From: Candidatus Sulfopaludibacter sp. SbA3
GTDB taxonomy: Bacteria > Acidobacteriota > Vicinamibacteria > Vicinamibacterales > UBA2999
Reading direction: 5' to 3'
DNA: 12,888 nt
Assembly: GCA_945866285.1 (NCBI GenBank)
Contig: CAMBHC010000041.1
Location: 1 to 12,888 of the forward strand
Part shown: in pieces, positions 1-6,930 of the stretch
Layout of the letters: each line of letters starts with the position of its first letter
Position numbering within the stretch: the first letter of the stretch is position 1
The notes under the pieces: generated by a model
Databases searched by the model: none
Told to the model about the DNA's origin: nothing
The model's input: only the letters and a program-made list of their open reading frames with translations
Made by a program: the position numbers and the translations under genes

Positions 1-1258
1 CTACCGACTGCACGCGCGCTTGCGCGTACTGATTCAGGCCCTTGCCCAGCCACGCGTGGTCCACCAGGTTGGGCGAGACGATGCTCTGCCAGAACTGGTG
101 ACCGGCGCCCTGGATGGCTGCTGATTCGGGTTGGTGACTGCCCGTCAGCGCCAGCCACCTCGTACCGGCGACGAACAACGTTGGGTAGCTTCCGCCGGCC
201 GAGGTGCTTTGAAATGGCGGATCGACGATGGTGATCTGTGGGTAGGGATAGCGCCCGAACCATTCGCCGTAGTCACGAAGGGCCGCAGCGGTGGCGGCAA
301 AGTGCCGGTCTGCCTGGTCGGCGTGCTCGGGTTGCAACAGCAGGCGCATCTCGACGCCTGGGATGCCTGGGTGTGCGAACCGCTGCCGCCGCTCCACGAA
401 CGACGGGCTGGTCGTCCACGCAAAGTCGTTGACGTCATCTTGCACGTATCGATGGACTGCGTTGGTGCCCGCAGCCGTGCGCGCCTGCTCGACGCCGGTT
501 GCGCCGACGGTCCACTCCGCAGGCACCGTGATCCGCACGTCGTAACGGCCGAAGTCGCTGTAGCCACCGGCGTTGGCGAACGACTGATGCGCGATCCAGC
601 CTCCGGGCTCGAACATGCCAAGCTTGGGAAACCATTGAGCGGCGACGAAGTAGTCGTTGACCGCACCGGTTCGATCGAAGTTTCTCGGGAACCGCGCGCG
701 CCAGCCGACGCGCAGATGCAGCGTTGCATCCGGTTCAACCGCCGTCGTCAACTGCGCGGCCCCGAGCGAGCGGTCGCTGGCATTCCGGTCGCTCGGCGAG
801 ATGTAGCGGAAGGCCGGCAGCAGGTTCTCGACCGGGGTGCCATCGGCCCTGACGACCTCGAGCGAGGTGACCTCGGTGAAACCAAAATCGCTCTCGGGCC
901 GGTTGCGGAACGGCTCGTCTCCGACGAGCGCGCGCTGCTTCAGCCAGGTGGAGTCGGTGTTGCGGAACGCGTTCCAGTCGGTGTGCAGCCGGATTGAATA
1001 GGCAGCAACGACGCCGGTATTACGCCACGTGATGGTCTCGCTGCCGGTCAGCAGGCGCGAGGCGGGGTCGAGGGTGACGTCGATGTCGTAGTTGATGTTC
1101 CGGGCCGATCGAGTCGCCGTGACGCCATTGTTGAGCAGGCGCTCGAGGGGGACTTCGGGTTGGGCCAGGGGATGGTCGACGGCGATGAACGCCAGAAGGG
1201 CGAGGCACAGGGCTGGTGTCAGCCTGCCGGGGCGGGTCGCGTGCGTCACGAGAGCCAT
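1..1258 (-). CDS. Secreted M1-family metallopeptidase homologue with degenerate active site (partial, C-terminus outside window)
   Basis: An uninterrupted minus-strand frame runs from ATG at 1258 off the left edge, giving 419 codons. Residues 1-32 look like a signal peptide: basic start, hydrophobic run around residues 16-27, likely cleavage after PLA before Q33. Residues about 45-240 resemble the N-terminal beta-sandwich of M1 aminopeptidases (NYDIDVTLDP, TWRN, WFPKLGMFEPGGW). From about 300 comes the start of the thermolysin-like domain (YPYPQITIVDPPFQS, YPTLF, GHQFW, AWL). Key motifs are broken: the GxMEN-like Glu is Ser357 (AGGSYPTLF), HExxH reads QGAGH (residues 383-387), and the third zinc ligand in WL[DN]EG is Lys406 (WLGKG). 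Only His387 of the zinc site remains. The family assignment is firm; loss of peptidase activity is inferred. It could be a pseudopeptidase with a binding or structural role, or a gene starting to decay, although there are no stops or frameshifts in the visible part. It is divergent from ttcA across 39 bases. Confidence 0.85.
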   Translation of the reverse strand, partial: MALVTHATRPGRLTPALCLALLAFIAVDHPLAQPEVPLERLLNNGVTATRSARNINYDIDVTLDPASRLLTGSETITWRNTGVVAAYSIRLHTDWNAFRNTDSTWLKQRALVGDEPFRNRPESDFGFTEVTSLEVVRADGTPVENLLPAFRYISPSDRNASDRSLGAAQLTTAVEPDATLHLRVGWRARFPRNFDRTGAVNDYFVAAQWFPKLGMFEPGGWIAHQSFANAGGYSDFGRYDVRITVPAEWTVGATGVEQARTAAGTNAVHRYVQDDVNDFAWTTSPSFVERRQRFAHPGIPGVEMRLLLQPEHADQADRHFAATAAALRDYGEWFGRYPYPQITIVDPPFQSTSAGGSYPTLFVAGTRWLALTGSHQPESAAIQGAGHQFWQSIVSPNLVDHAWLGKGLNQYAQARVQSV

Positions 1259-1297
1259 TCTAACCTGCCGCTTGGTCTGCTAGGCTGAGGGGGCACC

Positions 1298-2158
1298 ATG
1301 GCTTACCGCACGCCGCTTGAGACCCGCCTGGCCAAGAAGACCACCAAGGCCATCACCGACTTCAACCTGGTTGAGGATGGCGATCGGATCATGGTGGGCT
1401 TGTCTGGCGGCAAGGACAGTTGGGCGTTGATCCAGATCCTGTCCGAGCTGCAGAGGCGCGCGCCCATCAAGGTCTCGATCGTCGCGGTGAACGTGGACTC
1501 GGGATACGAGGGCTACCAGCACAAGCAGGTGGGCGAGGCCTGCCGCGAGCGCGGGTGGGAGTTCCACAGCGAGCACACCAACATCGGCGCCGTGATCGAC
1601 GACAAGCTCGACAGCGACGACACGCCGTGCTCACTGTGCGCGCGCCTGCGTCGAGGGGTGCTGTATCGCATGGCGAAGGAAACGGGCGCCACCAAGATCG
1701 CGCTCGGTCACCATCTCGACGACTTCATCGAGACCGCGCTGCTGAATCTGTTCTTCGCCGGCGCGCTGAAGGCCATGCCCGCGCGTCTGACTTCGGACAA
1801 CGGCGCGCACGTGGTGATTCGTCCGCTGGTGTACGTCACGGAAGCCGAGGCACGAGCCTATTGCAAGGAACGCGAGTTGCCCATCATTGGCTGCTGTTGC
1901 CCCGCCTGCGGCGACCTCAGCTTGCAGCGTCAGCGCATCAAGCGCCTGATCATGGAGCTGGAGCGTGAACACCCGGCCGTGAAGAACTCGATGATCAAGG
2001 CCTTGGCCAACGTCATGCCGCGATGGCTGCTCGATCGGCGGCTCAATCCACCAGGCGAAGTTCGGCAGGCAATCGCGACCCAGCTCGAGGAGTTCGATGA
2101 TGTGCCGGCGGACGTCCCGCTTATTCCCCTAATGATGTCCAGGCCCCGCGGACTGTGA
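1298..2158 (+). CDS. ttcA: tRNA 2-thiocytidine(32) synthetase TtcA
   Basis: This is a cytoplasmic ATP-dependent, iron-sulphur tRNA thiolase that puts sulphur on C32 of some tRNAs. The PP-loop ATP-binding motif SGGKDS is at residues 36-41. The family Cys pair PCSLCARLRRG gives C111 and C114. The later IIxC region reads IIGCCCPACGD, with C199, C200, C201 and C204; one of the first three should be the third cluster ligand. ALGHHLDDFIETALLNLFF and VIRPLVY are further TtcA signatures. The 286-residue length fits the family. The ATG at 1298 is preceded by a purine-rich GAGGGGG (1287-1293), supporting this start. The stop overlaps the GTG of dtd (GTGA), so it heads a probable ttcA-dtd-barrel-dapF operon. 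The additional Cys at 200, 201 and 204 are more than the E. coli enzyme shows here, as far as I recall. Confidence 0.95.
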   Translation: MAYRTPLETRLAKKTTKAITDFNLVEDGDRIMVGLSGGKDSWALIQILSELQRRAPIKVSIVAVNVDSGYEGYQHKQVGEACRERGWEFHSEHTNIGAVIDDKLDSDDTPCSLCARLRRGVLYRMAKETGATKIALGHHLDDFIETALLNLFFAGALKAMPARLTSDNGAHVVIRPLVYVTEAEARAYCKERELPIIGCCCPACGDLSLQRQRIKRLIMELEREHPAVKNSMIKALANVMPRWLLDRRLNPPGEVRQAIATQLEEFDDVPADVPLIPLMMSRPRGL

Positions 2159-2604
2159 GGGCCGTCGTCCAGCGCGTGACCTCCGCAAGGGTCACCGTCG
2201 GGGATCGCGTGACCGGCGAGATTGGCTCCGGCCTGCTGGTGCTGCTCGGTGTCGATCAGGGTGATGGTCCAACCGATCTGCAGTACATCGCGTCTAAAGT
2301 ACGTGACCTGCGGATCTTCGCGGATGCCGACGGCAAGATGAACAAGTCGGTGCTCGACCTCCAGGGCGGCGTGCTCGTCGTCTCGCAGTTCACGCTGTCT
2401 GGCGACGCCCGCAACGGCCGTCGGCCCTCGTTCGCGTCGGCAGCTCCGCCGCAGATTGCGCGCGCGCTCTACGAAGAGGTCGTGCGAGAATTGCAAACCA
2501 GTGGGCTGCAGGTCGCGACCGGTGAGTTTCAGGCCATGATGCAGGTGTCACTCGTCAACGACGGCCCGGTGACCATTCTTCTTGATAGCCGAAAGACCTT
2601 CTAA
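2155..2604 (+). CDS. dtd: D-aminoacyl-tRNA deacylase (Dtd)
   Basis: Dtd hydrolyses D-amino acids (and glycine mischarged on tRNA-Ala) from tRNA, keeping D-residues out of protein synthesis. The two diagnostic active-site motifs are present: SQFTL at residues 77-81 and NDGPVT (NxGPxT) at 135-140. The N-terminus MRAVVQRVTSARVTV is typical, and 149 residues is close to the usual 145 or so. The start is GTG at 2155, chosen because it begins exactly at the conserved MRAVVQRV and overlaps the ttcA stop in the sequence GTGA; no clear ribosome binding site is seen, which suggests translational coupling. Pairing with ttcA puts two tRNA-maintenance functions together. The frame is intact and I see nothing odd in the protein. 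Confidence 0.95.
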   Translation: MRAVVQRVTSARVTVGDRVTGEIGSGLLVLLGVDQGDGPTDLQYIASKVRDLRIFADADGKMNKSVLDLQGGVLVVSQFTLSGDARNGRRPSFASAAPPQIARALYEEVVRELQTSGLQVATGEFQAMMQVSLVNDGPVTILLDSRKTF

Positions 2605-2608
2605 TCAG

Positions 2609-3457
2609 ATGACCCGCATCCTCACCTCGTTCATCCTGGTGCTTGGCCTGGCGGCGGCCCAGCCGGCCCTGGCGCAACAGCGTCCGCTGAAGACCGAAGA
2701 TCCGGAGACGGTCGGCTCTGGCCGCGCCCTGATTGAAGCGGGCCTCGATTACAACCGCGACGTCTTCCTCCCCGTCTCCGGGTTGCGCGGCAATCACCTC
2801 ACGATGCCCGCGTTTGGCCTCAGCCTCGGGGTGAGCTCGATCGCCGAGATCCAGATCGATTGGGGCATCTATCAGCAGCTCAGCATCACCGACCAGGTCG
2901 CGGGCGCGCCTCTCGCGCCCATACTGCAGCTCGACGGCGACAGCACGGACGACTTTGGTGATATCCACATTGGCGCGAAGGTCAGGCTGGTCTCCGAGAC
3001 CGCGCACCGGCCCGCCATTGGCAGCTGGTTTTCCACGCGGTTGCCAAACGCGGGCAATGAATCCGGACTTGGCAAGGACGTCCAGGATTTTTCGTCGGCG
3101 CTGACCATTGGCAAGACGGTGCAATCCGTGCGCGTCGTCGCCAACATCGGCGTGTTGATGATCGGCCGTCCGACCGAAGCGGTCGCGCAGGATGACTTGT
3201 TGATCTACGGTCTGTCGGTGGCGCGCGCGGTCAGTGCCAATGCGGAACTGGTCGGCGAGTTCGTGGGCCGCGCCAACTTTGCGAACATCGTCACGCCGGG
3301 CGCGGAGGATCGCGGCCTGCTGCGCTTTGGCGCGCGCTACACCAAGAGCGGCGTACGCCTCGATGGCGGCATTCTGCTCGGCCTGACGTCCTACGACCCC
3401 TCCATTGGGTTTACCGGTGGCCTGACCTGGGCCTTCAACGCCTTCAAGGTGCCGTAA
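2609..3457 (+). CDS. Predicted outer-membrane beta-barrel protein, function unknown
   Basis: The protein has 282 residues from the ATG at 2609. An in-frame TTG at 2582 inside dtd is less likely, because the signal peptide begins right after the ATG: MTRILTS, then a hydrophobic run to PALA, with cleavage predicted after A22. The mature part starts QRPLKTEDPETVGSGRAL and continues as alternating short amphipathic strands with Gly and aromatic residues (for example FGLSLGVSSIAEIQIDWGIYQQLSI, here abbreviated to its ends at about residues 70-92), finishing FTGGLTWAFNAFKVP. This pattern, including the early RPxxTxDPxTV segment, recalls small transporter-like barrels of the Phenol_MetA_deg type (PF13557), but I cannot assign a substrate. 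The gene lies 4 bases after dtd and its TAA overlaps the dapF ATG by one base, so it is embedded in the operon between two cytoplasmic enzymes. Confidence 0.75.
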   Translation: MTRILTSFILVLGLAAAQPALAQQRPLKTEDPETVGSGRALIEAGLDYNRDVFLPVSGLRGNHLTMPAFGLSLGVSSIAEIQIDWGIYQQLSITDQVAGAPLAPILQLDGDSTDDFGDIHIGAKVRLVSETAHRPAIGSWFSTRLPNAGNESGLGKDVQDFSSALTIGKTVQSVRVVANIGVLMIGRPTEAVAQDDLLIYGLSVARAVSANAELVGEFVGRANFANIVTPGAEDRGLLRFGARYTKSGVRLDGGILLGLTSYDPSIGFTGGLTWAFNAFKVP

Positions 3458-4281
3458 TGCTGTCCATCACCAAGGCGCACGCCTACGGCAACGACTTTTT
3501 GTTTGTGCCGGTCGAGCAGGTCGAAGGGCTGCGGCTCGACGAGCTGACACGCCGGTTGTGCAATCGCTACACCGGTCTCGGCGGCGACGGCGTCATTTAC
3601 TACGCCATCGCGCCGGACGGGACCGCGCAAATGAAGTTGATCAACACCGATGGCAGCCCGTCGGAGTTGTCTGGCAATGGCCTGCGCTGCCTGGCGGCGC
3701 TGGTGATGCACCAGCGCGAGGCCGCGCGCCTGGCACCAATTTCCGAAGTGCGCGTCGACACCGATGCCGGCTGGAAGACGTTGACGCTGGTCAGTCGCGC
3801 CGGCGGTCGTTATACCTTTCGGGCGGCCCTGGGACACCCCGAGCGCGTCGTTGAAGAATCACTCGAAGCGGCGGGCGAGACGCTGACGGTGACGACGCTG
3901 GCGATCGGCAACCCGCAGTGTGTGGCGCTGATGAAAGAGCTGCCGGACATGGCCCGCTTCCATCGGCTGGGGCCGGCGCTGGCCACGCATCCGCGCTTCG
4001 CCGAAGGCAGCAACGTCGAGTTCGCCGTGGTCGAGGCGCCGGATCGCGTTCGGATCTTGATCTGGGAACGGGGGGTCGGCCCGACCCATGCGTCGGGCAC
4101 AGGTGCCAGCGCATCGGCGATTGCCGCCATCGCCCACGGCGGCGCTGCGCGCGACATCCAGGTGATTGCGCCCGGTGGCACGCAGCGCGTGGAGTGGACG
4201 GCCGACGGTATTTTCCTGACGGGATGGGCTGAAGTGGTCGTCGACGGCCACTGGGTGCCCGCGTATTCAGACCTGCGATAA
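3457..4281 (+). CDS. dapF: Diaminopimelate epimerase-family protein with both catalytic cysteines replaced by serine
   Basis: DapF interconverts LL- and meso-diaminopimelate for lysine and peptidoglycan synthesis. The fold signatures are complete over 274 residues, the usual length: AYGNDF (residues 9-14), GLGGDG (40-45), NTDGS (63-67), SGNGLRC (72-78), AIGNPQC (149-155), GSNVEF (184-189), WERGVGPT (203-210). However, the first catalytic Cys of the family (Q/M-C-GNG) is Ser72 (codon TCT at 3670) and the second (ACGxG) is Ser213 (codon TCG at 4093, in THASGTG). In well-studied DapF enzymes both residues act as thiol acid/base catalysts. Seen: symmetrical Ser/Ser. Inferred: a variant epimerase chemistry, another substrate, or no epimerase activity. 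The symbol therefore marks the family, not proven function. Its ATG overlaps the barrel gene's TAA, and a hairpin follows its stop by one base. Confidence 0.85.
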   Translation: MLSITKAHAYGNDFLFVPVEQVEGLRLDELTRRLCNRYTGLGGDGVIYYAIAPDGTAQMKLINTDGSPSELSGNGLRCLAALVMHQREAARLAPISEVRVDTDAGWKTLTLVSRAGGRYTFRAALGHPERVVEESLEAAGETLTVTTLAIGNPQCVALMKELPDMARFHRLGPALATHPRFAEGSNVEFAVVEAPDRVRILIWERGVGPTHASGTGASASAIAAIAHGGAARDIQVIAPGGTQRVEWTADGIFLTGWAEVVVDGHWVPAYSDLR

Positions 4282-4282
4282 C

Positions 4283-4301
4283 GCGACCGGGTGCCGGTCG
4301 C
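4283..4301 (+). terminator. GC-rich hairpin just after dapF
   Basis: GCGACCGG (4283-4290), a 3-base loop, and CCGGTCGC (4294-4301) form a perfect 8-bp stem one base past the dapF stop. No T-run follows (the next bases are TCGATCAGAAATTTC), so it is not a classical intrinsic terminator. It could end the ttcA-dapF transcript, stabilise its 3' end, or serve the convergent lipoprotein transcript as well. Confidence 0.5.
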
Positions 4302-4368
4302 TCGATCAGAAATTTCGCTCAGGATTGGGGCTAGCGGTCGCAAGAACTGCGAACGTCTGGCAGGCGCC

Positions 4369-4938
4369 CTAGCGCTTGCGGCGGTTCGGTGCGGCCGCCG
4401 GCGGCGCGTCGAGTTGCCGCAATGCGGCCTCAATTTCAGCCGCAACCCCCTCCAGGGCCGGCTCCACGGCCAGGTAGTCTTCCTTCGCCAATGCTGCGCC
4501 TGCTTTTTGCAGGGATATGTGTGCCGAGCGCAGGGCCTGTTGCGGGGCCTGCAGGGTGCGGGCGGGGAGTGGCGACGATTTCACGCGGCCCTCAGCGGTG
4601 GTCAGCAGCGTGGCGACCTGGGCGACGGCTCGCTCAGCCTCGCCGCGGGCGTTGGCACGGCCTTCCCCGGCCAGCTTCGCCGCGTTCTGTGCCCGCTCGA
4701 AGCTGTCGAGCGCATGGCTCAAGGCCTGGCGATAGTCGTTGTCCGCCGCGGCTTCATTCGACCGCTTGAGGGCGCCGATGGCGGCCGTCAGTTCCTCGGC
4801 GGCAAAGCGTTCGGCACCCGCGGCGCGAGCGGTCTCGATGGCGCCTTGCGCCAGGTTCATTTCCTTGTTGGGGGGTTCGGAGCATGCCACGGAGAAGACG
4901 ACGATGACCAACGCCAGGAGGCGAGCGGCACGAACCAT
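4369..4938 (-). CDS. DUF4398-like helical lipoprotein
   Basis: This is a 189-residue predicted lipoprotein. A basic start (MVRAARLL), a hydrophobic core and the lipobox SVAC place the lipidated Cys at residue 19, followed by SEPP. The rest is Ala/Glu-rich and helical: segments such as EELTAAIGALKRSNEAAA, then DNDYRQALSHALDSFERAQ, then a second such unit ending ALAKEDYLAVEPALEGVA. Repeating A-x3-A spacing with a 'Y..A' turn is typical of DUF4398 (PF14346) periplasmic lipoproteins, which look TPR-like. The C-terminus is a Pro/Ala then basic tail (NRRKR). No catalytic motif is present; a scaffold or envelope role is inferred. The gene is convergent with dapF and divergent from radC, so it stands alone as a single-gene unit. 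Confidence 0.75.
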   Translation of the reverse strand: MVRAARLLALVIVVFSVACSEPPNKEMNLAQGAIETARAAGAERFAAEELTAAIGALKRSNEAAADNDYRQALSHALDSFERAQNAAKLAGEGRANARGEAERAVAQVATLLTTAEGRVKSSPLPARTLQAPQQALRSAHISLQKAGAALAKEDYLAVEPALEGVAAEIEAALRQLDAPPAAAPNRRKR

Positions 4939-4946
4939 GTCAGACG

Positions 4947-4952
4947 AGTATA
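4947..4952 (-). promoter_or_regulatory. Possible -10 element for the lipoprotein gene
   Basis: Read on the minus strand, TATACT matches the bacterial -10 consensus at five of six positions. It lies 8 bases upstream of the ATG at 4938, which would give a leaderless or nearly leaderless transcript. I see no convincing -35 element 16-18 bases further up, so support is weak. Confidence 0.25.
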
Positions 4953-5029
4953 CGTCAGCGACGCGGCGAAACCGGCCTGCGGCGACTGCAGAACGCGCGT
5001 CAATCAGCTACCATGTTGCGTCGGGTCCG

Positions 5030-5698
5030 ATGACCAGCGTCCCGGTGGATGACCGGCCGCGCGAGAAGCTGGCGCGCCTGGGCGTCGAGGGGCTCGGCGA
5101 CAACGAACTGCTGGCGCTGCTGATTGGTTCCGGCACGCGAGCGAGAAGCGCCCTGACCGTGGCCCAGGACGTGATTGCGGTGGCCGATGGTCTGGCCGGC
5201 CTGGCCCGGCTGGAGATGGACGAACTGGAGCGGGTATCGGGCATTGGCGCATCGCGTGCGGCGCGGGTGCTGGCCGCGGTGGAACTGGGGCGGCGCACCT
5301 TGACCCGGGACAGCCCGGATCGTCCGCGCTTCCTGACGCCAGAGGATGCCGCCAACTACCTGTCGCCGAGATTCGGCAGCTACGTCGTCGAACGATTGGG
5401 CGTGATGCTGCTGGACCAGAAGAATCGGTTGATTCGGACCACCATCGTGTCAACCGGCACGCTCGATGCGACACTGGCGCATCCGCGGGATGTGTTCCGG
5501 ACCGCCGTCGCAGCCTCGGCCGCGACGGTGGTGGTGTTTCATAACCATCCGTCTGGCGACCCGACGCCGAGTACGCTGGACCGGCTGTTGACGCGGCGAC
5601 TGGATGTCGCCGGCGAGATGTTGGGGATCGAACTGGGCGACCACATCATCCTGGGCGACGGGACGTACTTCAGCTTCAAGGAAGAAGCGAAACGGTGA
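5030..5698 (+). CDS. radC: RadC-family JAMM/MPN protein
   Basis: The protein is 222 residues from the ATG at 5030. Upstream in-frame ATGs exist as far as 4739, but they lie inside the opposite-strand lipoprotein gene and would add 97 unconserved residues. The conserved start DDRPREKLARLGVEGLGDNELLALLIGSG opens the N-terminal helix-hairpin-helix part (with VSGIGASRAARVLAAVELGRR). The C-terminal MPN+/JAMM metal site is intact: FHNHPSGDPTPSTLD gives H-x-H and the downstream Asp. The RadC family (formerly UPF0758) was named for a repair phenotype that did not hold up; a role in recombination or natural transformation has been proposed for some members, and the biochemical activity is not settled. 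Its TGA overlaps the GTG start of larC (GTGA), making it first of a coupled radC-larC-metG run. Confidence 0.9.
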   Translation: MTSVPVDDRPREKLARLGVEGLGDNELLALLIGSGTRARSALTVAQDVIAVADGLAGLARLEMDELERVSGIGASRAARVLAAVELGRRTLTRDSPDRPRFLTPEDAANYLSPRFGSYVVERLGVMLLDQKNRLIRTTIVSTGTLDATLAHPRDVFRTAVAASAATVVVFHNHPSGDPTPSTLDRLLTRRLDVAGEMLGIELGDHIILGDGTYFSFKEEAKR

Positions 5699-6930
5699 GG
5701 ATTCTCTACTTTGACTGCTTCGCCGGCGCGGCGGGCGACATGATTCTGGGGGCGTTGCTCGATGCGGGCCTGCCGCTCGACGAGCTGAAGCACGCACTTG
5801 GAAGCCTCGCGGTTGACGGAGCGGAGGTGTCGGCCGATCGCGTGATCAAGAAGGGCGTGGCCGCGACCAAGCTCCGGGTGCACCCGCCTTCGCCCGCCAG
5901 TCACGCTCACGCGGGCTCCGGCGAGGCAAGTGAGGCGCACGGGCACCACTCGCTGAAAGAAATCGAAGCCGCAATAAGCCGGTCGTCGTTGTCAACGGCT
6001 GGCAAGGCCAAGGCCATCGCCATGTTTCACCGTCTGGGCAGCGCCGAGGCGGCCATTCACGGGATGACCATCGAAGAGGTGCACCTGCACGAGGTGGGCG
6101 CCATCGATTCGGTCATCGACATTGTCGGCGCGGTGTTCGCCATGGAATGGTTCAGGGCCGACCGCATTGTCGTCTCGCCCTTGAATGTCGGCGGCGGCAT
6201 GGTGCGTTCGGCACACGGCATTTTCCCGGTACCCGCACCGGCCACCGTGGCGTTGCTGAAGGATGCGCCGATCTATTCCTCTGGTATCCAGTCGGAGTTG
6301 TTGACGCCCACCGGGGCGTTGATCCTCTCCGAGTACGCTTCGTCGTACGGCCCCGTGCCCGCCATGCGCGTGCAGAAGGTGGGTTACGGCGCGGGTGACC
6401 GCGAGCTGGCCGATACGCCGAACGTCGTTCGGGTGTTGGTGGGTGAGGCAGAAGATCTCAAGGCCAAGGCCCCAAGCCCCCAAGCCCCCAAGCATCACAA
6501 CGTTGTCGTCCTCGAGTGTGAAATCGACGACATGAACCCGCAAATCTTCGGGCCCCTGATGGACGGACTCTATGCCGCCGGGGCACTCGAAGTGTTCTAC
6601 TCGTCGGTGCAGATGAAGAAGAATCGGCCGGGCACGCTGATGACCATTGTCGCCAGGCCGGACCATCGTGAGAAGCTCACCGCGATCGTCTTTCGCGAGT
6701 CGACCACCATTGGTGTGCGGTACCAGGAGATGCTGCGAGACTGTCTTGAGCGCGAAATGGTGACCGTGGGCACCGCGGTGGGGCCGGTTCGCTTCAAGGT
6801 GGCGAGGCAGGATGGACAGGTTGTGAACGCGCACCCGGAATTCGACGATCTCGCGAAACGTGCCACCGAGCGGGGCATCCCAATCAAAGAGGTTCAAGCG
6901 TTGGCGCAGAAGGCATGGCTCGAGCGATGA
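5695..6930 (+). CDS. larC: Nickel pincer cofactor biosynthesis protein LarC (nickel insertase)
   Basis: LarC inserts nickel, with CTP, into pyridinium-3,5-bisthiocarboxylic acid mononucleotide to make the nickel-pincer nucleotide used by lactate racemase LarA and its relatives. Family signatures in 411 residues: FDCFAGAAGDMILGALLDAG near the start, a His-rich insert (His residues between 63 and 85, HAH and HGHH), HLHEVGAIDSVIDIVGA, SPLNVGGGMV, GIFPVPAPAT, LLTPTGA, then after a linker the C-terminal half with ECEIDDMNPQ and MKKNRPGT. The GTG start at 5695 overlaps the radC stop. In Lactiplantibacillus plantarum the two halves (LarC1/LarC2) are joined by ribosomal frameshifting; here they are in one frame, joined by a linker (about residues 255-268) made by a tandem octamer repeat. 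No larA, larB or larE lies in the window. Confidence 0.92.
   Translation: MRILYFDCFAGAAGDMILGALLDAGLPLDELKHALGSLAVDGAEVSADRVIKKGVAATKLRVHPPSPASHAHAGSGEASEAHGHHSLKEIEAAISRSSLSTAGKAKAIAMFHRLGSAEAAIHGMTIEEVHLHEVGAIDSVIDIVGAVFAMEWFRADRIVVSPLNVGGGMVRSAHGIFPVPAPATVALLKDAPIYSSGIQSELLTPTGALILSEYASSYGPVPAMRVQKVGYGAGDRELADTPNVVRVLVGEAEDLKAKAPSPQAPKHHNVVVLECEIDDMNPQIFGPLMDGLYAAGALEVFYSSVQMKKNRPGTLMTIVARPDHREKLTAIVFRESTTIGVRYQEMLRDCLEREMVTVGTAVGPVRFKVARQDGQVVNAHPEFDDLAKRATERGIPIKEVQALAQKAWLER
6469..6492 (+). repeat. Three tandem copies of an 8-base C-rich unit inside larC
   Basis: GCCCCAAG (6469-6476) is followed by two exact CCCCCAAG units (6477-6484 and 6485-6492). They encode residues 259-266 (APSPQAPK), the linker between the N- and C-terminal halves of LarC. 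Because 8 is not a multiple of 3, gain or loss of one unit would shift the frame. Confidence 0.85.

Noticed and set aside
131..997. 288-residue plus-strand open frame
   Set aside because: It lies opposite the M1-family gene, whose minus-strand frame carries clear conserved motifs throughout; the plus product resembles no family and is Arg/Gly-rich as expected of a GC-rich shadow.
1259..1297. Divergent promoters between the M1 homologue and ttcA
   Set aside because: Divergent transcription requires signals here or inside the genes, but no -35/-10 pair close to consensus could be read in 39 bases.
4739..5029. 97-residue N-terminal extension of radC
   Set aside because: It overlaps the lipoprotein gene on the other strand and the conserved RadC N-terminus begins just after the ATG at 5030.
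4291..5052. 253-residue plus-strand open frame
   Set aside because: Antisense to the lipoprotein gene, which has a proper lipobox and DUF4398-like helices on the minus strand.
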